64,000 bases of DNA, taken from positions 7,950 through 71,949 of the forward strand of contig CAKPPO010000008.1 of NCBI GenBank assembly GCA_934177725.1. The letters run 5' to 3'. This DNA comes from an uncultured Clostridia bacterium (GTDB lineage: Bacteria > Bacillota > Clostridia > TANB77 > CAG-508). Numbering within the stretch: the stretch's first letter is position 1; the number at the start of each line of letters is the position of its first letter. Both the position numbers and the translations under genes were made by a program. The notes under the pieces are model-generated. The model had not been told where the DNA came from, did not search any database, and worked only from the letters and a program-made list of their open reading frames with translations. Below, in pieces: positions 44,721 to 54,673 of the stretch.

Positions 44721-46280
44721 TTATTTTTCTATATCTATTTTTTCCAAATCTTTAATTGCTGGGTCATATATTTGTTTTCCTTCGTAATTAAATCTTGAAC
44801 CATGACATGGGCAATCCCATGTTTTATCTAAATTATTCCAAGAAAGCATGCATCCTAAATGACTGCAATATGGTTTTATTAAAAATAATTCTCCGTTTTC
44901 ATTTCTATATGCCCCTACTTTTTTACCATCTATTTCTATTATTTTACCTTCCCCCTGCTTTACATCTTTTACATATTCTTCTATATCTTTCAATTTATTA
45001 ATAACTAATGAATAACTTACTTCTTTTAATATATTTCCTAATTCTTCATGATTTTTAATTGGCTTTAATCTTGTTGAATTAAAAACTTCTTCATAATTGT
45101 TTTCTCTTCCTAAAATTTTATCTGTAATTATATTTGCTGCAATATTTGAGCTCGTCATACCCCATTTTTTATAACCTGTTGCTACATATACATTTGGCAT
45201 TAAGTTTGAAAATTCTCCTATATATGGAATTTTATCTAATGAAATACAATCTTCTGTATCCCATTTATATAGTACTTTGCTATCTGGATAAAGGCTCTTT
45301 GCAACTTCTTCTAATTTTTTATAACTATCTTTTAAATCTATTTTTGCTCCTGTTTTGTGTTTCATTCCTCCTACTAATAATAAACGTTTGTCTCCATATT
45401 TTGCTGTTCTTAAAGAAATAGTTGGTTCTTCCGTATTTATATACATTCCTTCAAATAATGGTTCATTAGTCTCTACTCCTATTAGATATGATGTCTCTTG
45501 ATACATTTTCATAAAATAAAATCCCGGAAAAGTTATTATTGGATAATGTGATGCAAGTATAACTATTTTTGCATTTACTTTTGCATCATCTGTTATAATT
45601 TCATATCCCTTTTCATTTTTCTTAACGTCTAAAACTTTTGTGTTTTCAAATATTTTTCCTTTTCTTTCTTCTATTTTATTTGCTAAACCTTCTGCATATA
45701 AACATGGATTAAATTGCGCTTGATTTTTATATTTTATTGCTGCCAATACTTTCTTTTCTATACTTATATAATTTTCAGTAGATTCTTTTCCTTTATCTTT
45801 TATTGGCAGTGGTATTTCTTTTACCAATTCACATGAAAAATCTAAATATTCTAATGCTTCTACTTCCTTTTCTATTTTTTCTACTTCTTCTTGCTTTTGT
45901 GTAAAAATATATGCGTCTTGTCTTTCAAAATCACATTTAATGTTTTCTTCTTCTACTATTTTAGCTATATTTTCTATTGCTTTTTCATTTGCATCTAAAT
46001 ATTGTTTAGCTTTATCTCTTCCCTCTGATTGTAATAAATAATTATAAAATAAACCATGTCCACTTGTTATTTTTCCTGTAGTATTTCCACTTGTATGGCT
46101 ACAAATTGTATTTTTCTCTAGTATAACTACATCCTTGTTTTCTTTGCTCAAATAATACCCGCAGCTAAGTCCTGTTAAACCTCCTCCTATAATTGCAACC
46201 TCTGTTTCAATTTCTCCTTGTAATTTTTTATATTCTTTTTTATTATCTTTTACAGAAGAAATCCAATATGAATTATCCAT
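44721..46280 (-). CDS. FAD-dependent oxidoreductase (DadA-like) with C-terminal Rieske iron-sulfur domain
   Basis: The 519 residues start with a DadA-type FAD domain ('VAIIGGGLTGLSCGYYLS' dinucleotide motif, 'VYVATGYKKWGMTSSN' near residue 370) and end with a Rieske domain whose ligands are visible as 'CSHLGC' and 'CPCHGSRF' (two Cys-His pairs). The family occurs widely in Firmicutes with uncertain substrate. GGAGG precedes the ATG. Confidence 0.9.
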   Translation of the reverse strand: MDNSYWISSVKDNKKEYKKLQGEIETEVAIIGGGLTGLSCGYYLSKENKDVVILEKNTICSHTSGNTTGKITSGHGLFYNYLLQSEGRDKAKQYLDANEKAIENIAKIVEEENIKCDFERQDAYIFTQKQEEVEKIEKEVEALEYLDFSCELVKEIPLPIKDKGKESTENYISIEKKVLAAIKYKNQAQFNPCLYAEGLANKIEERKGKIFENTKVLDVKKNEKGYEIITDDAKVNAKIVILASHYPIITFPGFYFMKMYQETSYLIGVETNEPLFEGMYINTEEPTISLRTAKYGDKRLLLVGGMKHKTGAKIDLKDSYKKLEEVAKSLYPDSKVLYKWDTEDCISLDKIPYIGEFSNLMPNVYVATGYKKWGMTSSNIAANIITDKILGRENNYEEVFNSTRLKPIKNHEELGNILKEVSYSLVINKLKDIEEYVKDVKQGEGKIIEIDGKKVGAYRNENGELFLIKPYCSHLGCMLSWNNLDKTWDCPCHGSRFNYEGKQIYDPAIKDLEKIDIEK

Positions 46281-46364
46281 AAAAACCTCCTTTTATATTT
46301 TGATTTTTTTTGTTTATCACAAAAAGTTTCAAGTACTTTTAAAATAAATTAGGAAATAAAAGTG

Positions 46365-47495
46365 TTATTTTCTACCTAATGTTACTTTCACTTGTTGTTC
46401 TTTATTATTTCTTAAAATTGTAAGATTAACTTCATCTCCCGGCTTTTTAGTGTATATATAACATCTTAAATCGCACATTTTATTTAGTTTCAAATCATCT
46501 ATTTTTGTAATTACATCTCCTATTTTTAATCCTGTTTTTGCTGCATTTGAATCTAGTGCAATTTGTCCTACATAAATTCCTTGCGTTACTTCCGCTTTTT
46601 CATCTATATACGGAATTATGTTTTTGTCATATGCAAATATTCCTAGTGTAGCCTCTTCAAATTTATCTTCTTTCATATATGATTCTATTATTGGTTTTGT
46701 TATATTTATAGGAACTGCAAATCCTATTCCTTCAGCAGAAGTAATTTTTACAGATGTAATTCCTATTACATTGCCATCTAAATTGATAAGAGGTCCCCCG
46801 CTATTTCCAGGGTTTATTGTTGCATCTGTTTGAATTAAATCTTCCATATACACACTTTGGTCGTTCTCGTCTATTCTAACTGTTCTATTTGTTGCGCTAA
46901 TTATTCCCGAGGTTACTGTCCTTTGAAATTCATATCCAATTGGATTCCCTATCGCATATACTTGTTCTCCAACATGCACATTACTTGAATCTCCTAAATT
47001 TGCATATGGTAAATTTTTTACGCTAATTTTACATATTGATAAATCTAAGCTAGAGTCTGACCATACTACATTTGCCGTATAGTTTCTTCCATTTTCTAAA
47101 GTTACGTAGCAATTGCTATATTTACTTCCTGTAACATGTTCATTGGATAAAATGTAACCATTTTCAGATACTATCACTCCTGTTCCTAATCCCAATTGAC
47201 TTGCACCATCTTTTAAAAATATTGTGCTTCCTGCATTTTTTATTTTAGAAATTCCCACAACACATGAAGTAACTTTTTCAATAACTTCTGTTATTTCTTT
47301 TCCTTGTTCTTTCATTGTTTCTACACTTTTTATTGTCTTTGTTGCTTCTGTACCTTGTGTTTCGTATGTATTTATTTGAATTCCTTCATATATTTTGTAA
47401 CAAAAAATACTACTTATAGATGTTAATACCATAATCACAAAAATAAGGGCTAAATTTTTTAATTTTTGTTTTGAGCTTTTTTTACATTTATACAT
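46365..47495 (-). CDS. htrA: HtrA/DegP-type membrane-anchored serine protease
   Basis: The 376 residues have one N-terminal transmembrane helix (about 13-33), a trypsin-like domain with the triad His ('SNEHVTG'), Asp ('SSLDLSICK') and Ser ('NPGNSGGPL'), and a C-terminal PDZ domain ('AKTGLKIGDVITKIDDLKL'). It degrades misfolded exported proteins at the outer membrane face. GGAGGAG precedes the ATG. Confidence 0.93.
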   Translation of the reverse strand: MYKCKKSSKQKLKNLALIFVIMVLTSISSIFCYKIYEGIQINTYETQGTEATKTIKSVETMKEQGKEITEVIEKVTSCVVGISKIKNAGSTIFLKDGASQLGLGTGVIVSENGYILSNEHVTGSKYSNCYVTLENGRNYTANVVWSDSSLDLSICKISVKNLPYANLGDSSNVHVGEQVYAIGNPIGYEFQRTVTSGIISATNRTVRIDENDQSVYMEDLIQTDATINPGNSGGPLINLDGNVIGITSVKITSAEGIGFAVPINITKPIIESYMKEDKFEEATLGIFAYDKNIIPYIDEKAEVTQGIYVGQIALDSNAAKTGLKIGDVITKIDDLKLNKMCDLRCYIYTKKPGDEVNLTILRNNKEQQVKVTLGRK

Positions 47496-47556
47496 TTAAA
47501 ATCTCCTCCCTTTATTATTTTCATTTTTTCCCATTTTTGTTATTTTAAACATGTAG

Positions 47557-47586
47557 TTGATATTTTGTATAAAAATGTAGTATAAT
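47557..47586 (+). promoter_or_regulatory. Promoter of the HD-GYP gene
   Basis: TTGATA (47557-47562), 18-base spacer, TATAAT (47581-47586). Confidence 0.75.
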
Positions 47587-47620
47587 ATTTATGTAATATT
47601 TTTGTGTATGGGAGGTTTAT

Positions 47621-48277
47621 ATGGAAGATTATTCAAACAAAAAAAAGTTTTTCTTTGATATTCCTGATGAAGCTTTATCTGCTGATAGTTCACAAGCACT
47701 AATTAATTTTTTTGAAGATGAAGTAGATAAAAAAGATCATTACACAAAATGCCATTGTAATAGAGTTTCTGAATATTGTGTCTTAATCGGTAAGAAGTTA
47801 GGCTTACCTCAGGAAGATTTAGATAAATTACGTATAGGTGGTCTTTTCCACGACATTGGAAAAATAGGTATTCCAGATAATATTTTAAAAAAGGAATCTA
47901 AACTTACAAATGAAGAGTATGATGAGATTCAAACTCATACTTCACTTGGAGTTGATATTTTAACAAGAAATAAAGTCTTTAAAGAGATTATACCTATTGT
48001 TGAATATCACCACGAAAAATATGATGGAAATGGTTATCCTTTTAAGTTAAAAGGTGATGAAATTCCTTTAGCAGCTAGAATTACAGCTGTTGCAGATACT
48101 TTTGATGCTATGACATCTAAAAGAAGTTATAGAGATCCTATTCCTTTAACAGATGTTGTTGAAGAATTTAAAAAATGTTCTGGAACACAATTTGATCCAA
48201 ACATTGTAAATACATTTCTAGATATCATAAATAATGAATATGATGTAATAGAAGAAATTCAGCAAAAATATAATTAA
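47621..48277 (+). CDS. Stand-alone HD-GYP domain phosphodiesterase
   Basis: The 218 residues are nearly all HD-GYP: 'HCNRVSEYCVLIGKKLGL', the metal site 'GLFHDIGKIGIPDNIL', 'THTSLG', 'HHEKYDGNGYP' and 'VADTFDAMTS'. HD-GYP proteins hydrolyse c-di-GMP (or related nucleotides). Its presence with the c-di-GMP-I riboswitch at 55347-55427 supports c-di-GMP signalling in this organism. GGGAGG precedes the ATG. Confidence 0.9.
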   Translation: MEDYSNKKKFFFDIPDEALSADSSQALINFFEDEVDKKDHYTKCHCNRVSEYCVLIGKKLGLPQEDLDKLRIGGLFHDIGKIGIPDNILKKESKLTNEEYDEIQTHTSLGVDILTRNKVFKEIIPIVEYHHEKYDGNGYPFKLKGDEIPLAARITAVADTFDAMTSKRSYRDPIPLTDVVEEFKKCSGTQFDPNIVNTFLDIINNEYDVIEEIQQKYN

Positions 48278-48280
48278 TAA

Positions 48281-48323
48281 AAAAAGAACTTGTAATGTAT
48301 TAACTTTACAAGTTCTTTTTTTA
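48281..48323. terminator. Bidirectional terminator
   Basis: AAAAAAAGAACTTGTAA pairs with TTACAAGTTCTTTTTTT between the converging HD-GYP and tex genes. Confidence 0.85.
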
Positions 48324-50483
48324 TTATATTTTCATACTTAATTTTACCTTTTGTCTTTCCATATCTATTGCTATAACTTTTACTTTTACAACATCACCTA
48401 CTGAAACTATTTCAGATGGATTTTTAACAAACTTGTCACTCATTTCAGATATGTGTACTAATCCATCATGTTTTACTCCAACATCTACAAATGCTCCAAA
48501 ATCTATTACATTTCTTACTGTTCCTGTTAATATTTGTCCTTCTCTTAAGTCTTCAAATTTTAAAACATCACTACGAAGAACTGGCTTTGGCATTTCTTCT
48601 CTTGGGTCTCTTCCCGGTTTTGAAAGCTCATCTATAATGTCTTTTAATGTCATGCTTCCTACTTGCAATTCTTTACTAGTATTTTCTACATTTACTCTTG
48701 CTAATTTTTCTTTTATTTCTTTTAAAGAATCTTTATTTAATAAATCTTCCTTTTTGTATCCTATAGATTTTAATAAACTTTCTGCTACTTCATAGCTTTC
48801 TGGGTGAACACTTGTTATTTCTAATGGATTTTTTCCGTTAAATACTCTTATAAATCCTGCACATTGCTCAAATGCTACTTTTCCTAATTTTGGAACCTTT
48901 AAAAGTTCTTTTCTTTCTTTTAGTTTTCCATTTTCATCTCTATATTTTACAATGTTATTTGCAATAGTTTTATTTATTCCAGACACATAAGATAAAAGTG
49001 ATGGTGTTGCAGTGTTAACATCTACACCTACTTTATTTACTGCATCTTCAACAACACCTGTTAAACTTTCTCCTAATTTCTTTTGATCTACATCATGTTG
49101 ATATTGTCCTACACCTATTGCTTTTGGCTCTATTTTTACAAGTTCAGCAAGCGGATCTTGCAATCTTCTTGCTATTGAAATTGCTCCTCTTAAAGAAACA
49201 TTTATATCTGGGTATTCTTCTGTTGCAAGCTTAGATGCAGAATATACTGATGCTCCCGCTTCTGAAACAATTGCATAATGTACTTCTTTTCCATATTTTT
49301 CTTTAACTTCTTTTATAACATCTGCTACAAACATTTCAGATTCACGAGAAGCTGTTCCATTTCCAATTGCAAACATATCTACATTGTATTTTGCAATTAA
49401 ATTAATTAAAACTTTTTTAGCACCTTCAACATCATTTTGAGGTTCTGTTGGGTAAATTGTTGTTGTGTCTAATAATTTTCCAGTTTCATCAATTACTGCA
49501 ATTTTGCAACCTGTTCTATAAGCAGGGTCAAATCCAATAACAGTTAAACCTAAAAGTGGTGCTCCAAGTAATAATTGTTTAGCATTTTGTCCAAATACTT
49601 TTATTGCTTGTTCTTCTGCTTTTTCAGTTAAATCTGAACGAATTTCTCTTTCTATTGATGGTTCAATTAATCGTTTCCAACTATCTAAAATTGTATTTTT
49701 TAACATTTCTGTAAATTGTGTATTTCCTTTTATAATGTCTTTTTCCATTATTTCTAGTATTTTTTCTTCAGGCTTTGTTATTTTTACTTTTAAAAATTCT
49801 TCTTTTTCTCCACGATTAATTGCCAAAATTCTATGGCTTGGAATTCTATTTACTTTTTCACTAAAATCATAATACATCTCATAATTTGATTTTTCATTTT
49901 CTTTAGCTGCTTTTGTTTCAATTATTCCATCTCTATATGTAAGTCTTTTTATTTGTTTTCTATATTCGGCATTATCTGAAATATTTTCTGCAATTATATC
50001 TAATGCTCCTGCAATTGCCTCTTCTACAGAATTTACTTCTTTTTCTTCATTTAAGTATTCTTTTGCTTTATCGTAAATAGGTGTTTTTTCTTGTTGCATA
50101 TAAATAATATTAGCTAAAGGTTCTAATCCTTTTTCTTTAGCTATAGTTGCTCTTGTCCTCTTCTTTTGTTTATATGGTCTATAAATATCTTCAACTTCTG
50201 CTAAAGTTTTTGCAATTTGCAATGCTATAACAATCTCATCTGTTAACTTTCCTTGGCCTTCAATTGAATTTACAACCTCTTGTTTTCTTGTCTCCAAATT
50301 TCTTAAATATGTAAGTCTTTCTCCTAAATCTCTTAAAGTTTCATCTGAAAGCCCACCTGTAACCTCTTTTCTATAACGTGCAATAAATGGTATTGTATTT
50401 CCTTCATCTATCAACGCTACTGTCTTTTCAACTTGGCTCTCCTTTATATTTAATTCTTCTGCTATTTGTTTATTTATATTCAT
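48324..50483 (-). CDS. tex: Tex-family S1 RNA-binding transcription accessory protein
   Basis: About 719 residues with the Tex layout: helical N-terminus ('IPFIARYRKEVTGGLSDETL'), YqgF-like core ('GFDPAYRTGCKIAVID'), helix-hairpin-helix repeats ('LLSYVSGINKTIANNIVKY') and a C-terminal S1 domain ('FGAFVDVGVKHDGLVHIS'). Tex influences transcription and RNA handling. ATG 50483 has GGAGG; the start at 50501 would include the site. Confidence 0.95.
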   Translation of the reverse strand: MNINKQIAEELNIKESQVEKTVALIDEGNTIPFIARYRKEVTGGLSDETLRDLGERLTYLRNLETRKQEVVNSIEGQGKLTDEIVIALQIAKTLAEVEDIYRPYKQKKRTRATIAKEKGLEPLANIIYMQQEKTPIYDKAKEYLNEEKEVNSVEEAIAGALDIIAENISDNAEYRKQIKRLTYRDGIIETKAAKENEKSNYEMYYDFSEKVNRIPSHRILAINRGEKEEFLKVKITKPEEKILEIMEKDIIKGNTQFTEMLKNTILDSWKRLIEPSIEREIRSDLTEKAEEQAIKVFGQNAKQLLLGAPLLGLTVIGFDPAYRTGCKIAVIDETGKLLDTTTIYPTEPQNDVEGAKKVLINLIAKYNVDMFAIGNGTASRESEMFVADVIKEVKEKYGKEVHYAIVSEAGASVYSASKLATEEYPDINVSLRGAISIARRLQDPLAELVKIEPKAIGVGQYQHDVDQKKLGESLTGVVEDAVNKVGVDVNTATPSLLSYVSGINKTIANNIVKYRDENGKLKERKELLKVPKLGKVAFEQCAGFIRVFNGKNPLEITSVHPESYEVAESLLKSIGYKKEDLLNKDSLKEIKEKLARVNVENTSKELQVGSMTLKDIIDELSKPGRDPREEMPKPVLRSDVLKFEDLREGQILTGTVRNVIDFGAFVDVGVKHDGLVHISEMSDKFVKNPSEIVSVGDVVKVKVIAIDMERQKVKLSMKI

Positions 50484-50502
50484 TATTTTTCCTCCGAACA
50501 AT

Positions 50503-50550
50503 AGGGACGGTCTTTTTCGTTCCGAATTCGGAACACTTGGGACACTCCTT
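50503..50550. repeat. Left inverted repeat of the RAYT locus
   Basis: AGGGACGGTC, T-rich, then the 16-base palindrome GTTCCGAATTCGGAAC and GGGACACTCCTT. An inverted near-copy lies at 51396-51444 on the other side of the transposase gene. Confidence 0.85.
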
Positions 50551-50554
50551 ATGT

Positions 50555-51337
50555 CTAATCTTTCTTTTTTATTTCTCTATAATCGTTTAATATTTTACTT
50601 AATTTTATTCTACTTATTCCTATATTTTCTGCTAATTTTGTTTTTGTCGGTTTCAACTCCATTGAATTATACAATTTTTTTATCAATCTTTTGTCTTCTT
50701 GTAATTCTTTTAATGTTATCTCTTCTTTTTTTATAAACTTATCTATTTCTTCTTGTACTTTTTCTTCTGTAATTTCTTCTTTTTCTAATTCTTTAAATAG
50801 TTTTTCATCATATTCGATCTTTAAAAATTCTTTTAAATAATTATATTTTGAATTGAATATCTTTTGTATTATTTCTTTTGTAATAATTCCTTTTTTATTT
50901 ATATAATCATTATAACTTGAATATTTATATTCTTTCTCTAATCTTACAATTCCAGCTTTTACTGGATTCATATGCACATATTTAATACACTTTGTTAAAT
51001 AATCTTGATTATATATTTCCTTACATTCAAATCTATTTCTGAATACATATCCTACTCTTTTTTCCTCTTTATTGTAGTTTATTGCATATGTTGTATTTAA
51101 TTTTCTCATAAATATAGTAAGCTCATTTATATCTTCTGTATATATAATTATATGTACATGATTTTCCATTACACAAAAACTTATAATGTCTATTTTTTGC
51201 TTTTCTTTAAAAAATTTCATCAAATAAATATACTTTTCTTTATACTTATTATTATAAAATATCTTTTCTTTTTTTATTCCTTGGACCATTACATGAAAAA
51301 ATCCATTCACTAAATCTTTTCTTGCTTTACGGGGCAT
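50555..51337 (-). CDS. REP-associated tyrosine transposase (Y1/IS200-like, RAYT)
   Basis: The 260 residues have the Y1 core: 'MPRKARKDLVNGFFHVMVQG' start, HUH-type 'MENHVHIIIY' and the catalytic-tyrosine block 'KYVHMNPVKAGIV'. RAYTs are single-copy housekeeping-like transposases that handle REP/REPIN hairpins. Here the gene is flanked on both sides by inverted palindromic repeats (50503-50550 and 51396-51444). The C-terminal 90 residues are helical and Lys-rich. It may mobilise the GGGAC palindromes scattered in this window. Confidence 0.88.
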   Translation of the reverse strand: MPRKARKDLVNGFFHVMVQGIKKEKIFYNNKYKEKYIYLMKFFKEKQKIDIISFCVMENHVHIIIYTEDINELTIFMRKLNTTYAINYNKEEKRVGYVFRNRFECKEIYNQDYLTKCIKYVHMNPVKAGIVRLEKEYKYSSYNDYINKKGIITKEIIQKIFNSKYNYLKEFLKIEYDEKLFKELEKEEITEEKVQEEIDKFIKKEEITLKELQEDKRLIKKLYNSMELKPTKTKLAENIGISRIKLSKILNDYREIKKKD

Positions 51338-51395
51338 AATACTACCTTCTTTCTTTTTATTATTTAGCCCCTATTTCATTTTTTCCTTTTTTATT

Positions 51396-51444
51396 AAAGG
51401 AGCGTCCCTCATGTTCCGAATTCGGAACGAAAAGGACCGTCCCT
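51396..51444. repeat. Right inverted repeat of the RAYT locus
   Basis: The reverse complement reads AGGGACGGTCC, T-rich, the palindrome GTTCCGAATTCGGAAC, then GAGGGACGCTCCTTT; near-identical to the left copy. Confidence 0.85.
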
Positions 51445-51448
51445 AGTG

Positions 51449-53029
51449 TTACTCGATTCCTAAATATTCATTATAAGTTACTTCTCTATCTACAACTCTA
51501 TCTAGTTTTATATCTATTATTCTATTTGCTACTGTTTGTGTTAGTTGATGGTCGTGTGATGTAAATATAATATTTCCTTTAAATTTTGTCATTCCTTCAT
51601 TTAATGCTGTTATACTTTCCATGTCAAGATGGTTTGTTGGTTCATCCATTATTAAGAAATTTGCTCCTGAAAGCATCATTTTTGAAAGTACACATCTTAC
51701 TTTTTCTCCACCTGATAGTACTTTTACATATTTAAGTGCTTCTTCACCAGAGAATAGCATTCTTCCTAGGAAACTTCTTACATATGTTTCGTCTGGGTCT
51801 TTTGAATATTGACGAAGCCAATCTGTTATTGTCATATCTTCTTCAAATAAATAGTTGTTGTCTTTAGGGAAATATGTATTTGTAATTGTAGTTCCCCATT
51901 CAATTTCACCTTCGTCTGGCTCTAGTTCTCCAGCTATTATTTGGAATAATACTGTTTTTGCATTTTCATTATCTGCTAAAAATGCTATTTTATCATCTGC
52001 TTTTACTACAAATGAAACATTATCTAATAATTTTTCTCCATTTATAGTTTTTGAAATATTTTTAACTTTTAATATTTCTTTTCCAGGTTCTCTATCTGGT
52101 TTGAAATCTATGTATGGATATCTTCTATTTGATGGTTTTATTTCATCTAATTCTATTTTTTCCAATGATTTTTTTCTTGATGTTGCTTGTTTTGATTTTG
52201 AAGCATTTGCACTAAATCTTGCAATAAATGCTTGTAATTCTTTTATTTTTTCTTCTTTCTTCTTATTTTGTTCTTTCATTTGTTTTGCTAAAAGTTGGCT
52301 TGATTCATACCAGAAATCATAGTTTCCTGGATATACTTTTATTTGTCCAAAGTCAACATCTGCAATATGTGTACATACTTTATTTAAGAAATATCTATCG
52401 TGTGATACTACTATCACTGTGTTTTCAAAATTAATTAAGAATTCTTCAAGCCATGCTATGCTTTTTAAATCTAAGTCGTTTGTAGGTTCGTCCAATAGTA
52501 ATATATCTGGATTTCCAAATAATGCTTGGGCTAAAAGTACTTTTACTTTTTCTTTTGCTTCTAGTTCACTCATTAATTTATAATGATTTTCTGTTTCTAT
52601 TCCTAAATCATTTAAAAGTGCAGCTGCATCAGATTCTGCATTCCATCCATCTAATTCTGCAAATCTTTCTTCTAATTTTGCAGCTTTCATTCCATCTTCT
52701 TCACTAAAATCTGGTTTTGCATAAATAGCATCTTTTTCTTTCATTATATTATATAATTCTTGGTTTCCCATTATAACTGTATCCATTACAGTATATTCTT
52801 CGTAAGCAAAGTGATCTTGTTTTAAAACAGATAGTCTTTCTGTTTTTTCCATTGTTACTTCACCTTTGCTTGGTTCTAATTCTCCTGATAAAACTTTTAA
52901 AAATGTTGATTTTCCTGCACCATTTGCACCAATTATTCCATAGCAACATCCTTTATTAAATTTAATATTTACGTCTTCAAATAGTGTTCTTTTTCCAAAT
53001 CTAATAGTAACACCTATAGCATTTAACAT
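51449..53029 (-). CDS. ABC-F family ATPase (YkpA/YbiT-like)
   Basis: The 526 residues form two ABC domains in one chain with the interdomain linker ('ASKSKQATSRKKSLEKI'). NBD1 has a full Walker A ('GANGAGKST') but a degenerate signature ('SELEAKEKVK'); NBD2 has a degenerate Walker A ('ADNENAKT') and full signature 'LSGGEKVR'. One composite ATP site therefore looks intact and the other weak, as in YkpA of Bacillus. ABC-F proteins act on ribosomes. GGAGG precedes the ATG. Confidence 0.93.
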   Translation of the reverse strand: MLNAIGVTIRFGKRTLFEDVNIKFNKGCCYGIIGANGAGKSTFLKVLSGELEPSKGEVTMEKTERLSVLKQDHFAYEEYTVMDTVIMGNQELYNIMKEKDAIYAKPDFSEEDGMKAAKLEERFAELDGWNAESDAAALLNDLGIETENHYKLMSELEAKEKVKVLLAQALFGNPDILLLDEPTNDLDLKSIAWLEEFLINFENTVIVVSHDRYFLNKVCTHIADVDFGQIKVYPGNYDFWYESSQLLAKQMKEQNKKKEEKIKELQAFIARFSANASKSKQATSRKKSLEKIELDEIKPSNRRYPYIDFKPDREPGKEILKVKNISKTINGEKLLDNVSFVVKADDKIAFLADNENAKTVLFQIIAGELEPDEGEIEWGTTITNTYFPKDNNYLFEEDMTITDWLRQYSKDPDETYVRSFLGRMLFSGEEALKYVKVLSGGEKVRCVLSKMMLSGANFLIMDEPTNHLDMESITALNEGMTKFKGNIIFTSHDHQLTQTVANRIIDIKLDRVVDREVTYNEYLGIE

Positions 53030-53108
53030 GTTTTTTCCTCCTTATGTTCCTTTTTGGACATTTTCTTAATTATAGTTTTTCCATTTGGACGTTTTATTTT
53101 AGGCAGTA

Positions 53109-53150
53109 CCCAAAAGGAAACGTCCCCAAAGGTTAATCTGTCCCTTTTGG
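53109..53150. repeat. Family A repeat, copy 4 (inverted)
   Basis: CCAAAAGG-type ends; its reverse complement reads CCAAAAGGGACAGATTAACC then TTTGGGGACGTTTCC, as at 30872 and 30936. Confidence 0.75.
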
Positions 53151-53235
53151 TAATTTATTCTTTGGTATTATATACAATTTTTTGACTTTTGTAAAGGAAT
53201 ATTACGGACAAAAGGATTTTCAATGCTTTACCAAA

Positions 53236-53262
53236 AAATGAAAGTCATTTCGACTTTCATTT
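53236..53262 (-). terminator. Terminator of the DUF378 gene
   Basis: An 11-bp stem AAATGAAAGTC/GACTTTCATTT directly after the stop. Confidence 0.8.
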
Positions 53263-53454
53263 CTAATCTTTATTAAATATTAACTTAATTCCCCATAAAC
53301 CTGAGATTCCAACTAAAATATAAATTATTCTAGTTATAACAGATAATCCACCAAATATTGCTTCTACTAAATTGAAGTTAAATATTCCTACTAATCCCCA
53401 GTTTATAGCACCAATAATGATTAAAACAAGTGCAATTGTATCTATTACCTTCAT
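53263..53454 (-). CDS. DUF378 small membrane protein
   Basis: A 63-residue protein with two hydrophobic helices and the DUF378 signature 'IIGAINWGLVGIFNFNLVEA'. GGAAGG precedes the ATG. The function is unknown; members are common in Gram-positive bacteria. Confidence 0.85.
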   Translation of the reverse strand: MKVIDTIALVLIIIGAINWGLVGIFNFNLVEAIFGGLSVITRIIYILVGISGLWGIKLIFNKD

Positions 53455-53517
53455 AGCTTTTTCCTTCCTTTTCTATAATTTTAATCATATTATATGCATT
53501 TTTTACCTTTTTATACA

Positions 53518-53557
53518 AAAATGCAAATTATATAAAGTTTTTATATAATTTGCATTT
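53518..53557 (-). terminator. Terminator of the CorA gene
   Basis: A long AT stem AAAATGCAAATTATATAA/TTATATAATTTGCATTTT. Confidence 0.8.
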
Positions 53558-53612
53558 TACTTTTTGTTTTAAAAATTACTTAAAAAATATCTGGACCTTA
53601 TGGGTAATTTAA

Positions 53613-54572
53613 TTAGTCTAACATATCTTTCTTTTTTAGCCAAATCATAGCTATAACTCCTAATATTATTGAAAATAATACTACTCCGTAAAATGCCCAA
53701 GGCGAATGGCTAAATTCCATAGGAACCTCAACATTCATTCCCCAATAACTTGCAATCATTGTTGGTATTGCTAAAATTATTGTTATTGATGTTAAAAATT
53801 TCATAACTCCATTTAAGTTATTTGAAATTATAGACGCATATGCATCCATTGTTCCATTTAAAATATCGCTATATATTTTTGACATTTCCATAGCTTGTTT
53901 ATTCTCTATAATTGCATCTTCTAGTATATCTTCATCTTCCTCATATAATTTTATTATTTTTCCTCTTAAAGTTTTCTCCATGACTACTTCGTTTGATTTT
54001 AATGATGTTGTAAAATATACCAAACTTTTTTCTAAAGCAAGCATTTTTAATAATTCCTTATTTTTTAAAGATGTTTTTAGTACACTTTCTGCTATTTCTG
54101 TTTCTTTGTTTATTCTTTTTAGATTTTTTAAGTATAATTCTGCGTTTTTGTAGAATATTTGTAAAATCATTCTACTTTTTTTATAAGTAATTATATTATT
54201 TTTTGTTTTATTTTTTTCTAATTCTGAAATTACTTTATTTTGTTTCAAAGATACCGTAATAAAATAGTCATCTCTTACTATTATCATTCCAAGAGGCATT
54301 GTAGAATATACTTGTTCGTTACTTTCTTTTTCCATTATAGGTACATCTATAATAAATAATGTTGTATTGTCATCGTCCTCTACGTCAATTCTGGCTTTTT
54401 CTTCATAGTCTAGTGAATAGCGTATGAAATCTTCTTTTATTTTTATTTTTTTACATACTTTTTCAATTTCTTCTTCTGTCGGGGCAATCATATTTATCCA
54501 ATTTCCTTTTTTAAATTCATTTACTTCTTCTGTTATATTTGTCTCCATATCTGTGTTATACATTTTTATCAT
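53613..54572 (-). CDS. corA: CorA-family magnesium/divalent metal channel
   Basis: The 319 residues have a large cytoplasmic N-terminal domain and two C-terminal transmembrane helices. The first ends with the 'YWGMNVEVPM' signature (GMN). A basic C-terminal tail follows ('WLKKKDML'). It mediates Mg2+ (or Co2+) uptake as a pentamer. AGGGGTG precedes ATG 54572. Confidence 0.93.
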   Translation of the reverse strand: MIKMYNTDMETNITEEVNEFKKGNWINMIAPTEEEIEKVCKKIKIKEDFIRYSLDYEEKARIDVEDDDNTTLFIIDVPIMEKESNEQVYSTMPLGMIIVRDDYFITVSLKQNKVISELEKNKTKNNIITYKKSRMILQIFYKNAELYLKNLKRINKETEIAESVLKTSLKNKELLKMLALEKSLVYFTTSLKSNEVVMEKTLRGKIIKLYEEDEDILEDAIIENKQAMEMSKIYSDILNGTMDAYASIISNNLNGVMKFLTSITIILAIPTMIASYWGMNVEVPMEFSHSPWAFYGVVLFSIILGVIAMIWLKKKDMLD

Positions 54573-54630
54573 ATAATATTCACCCCTTTTTACTCTTTTA
54601 CTATTATAGCCTTTTTTTTATATTTATGCA

Positions 54631-54660
54631 ACAAAAAACAGCTACAGCTGCTTTTTGTTT
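54631..54660 (-). terminator. Terminator of the riboswitch-controlled gene
   Basis: AAAAAGCAGC/GCTGTTTTTT-type stem around a CTGTAG centre, just past the stop. Confidence 0.75.
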
Positions 54661-54673
54661 ATACTTTATCTTT

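Noticed and set aside
51449..53029. Degenerate ATP site of the ABC-F protein as a novelty
   Set aside because: The same weak NBD1 signature and NBD2 Walker A appear in the YkpA group as I recall it, so this is a family trait.
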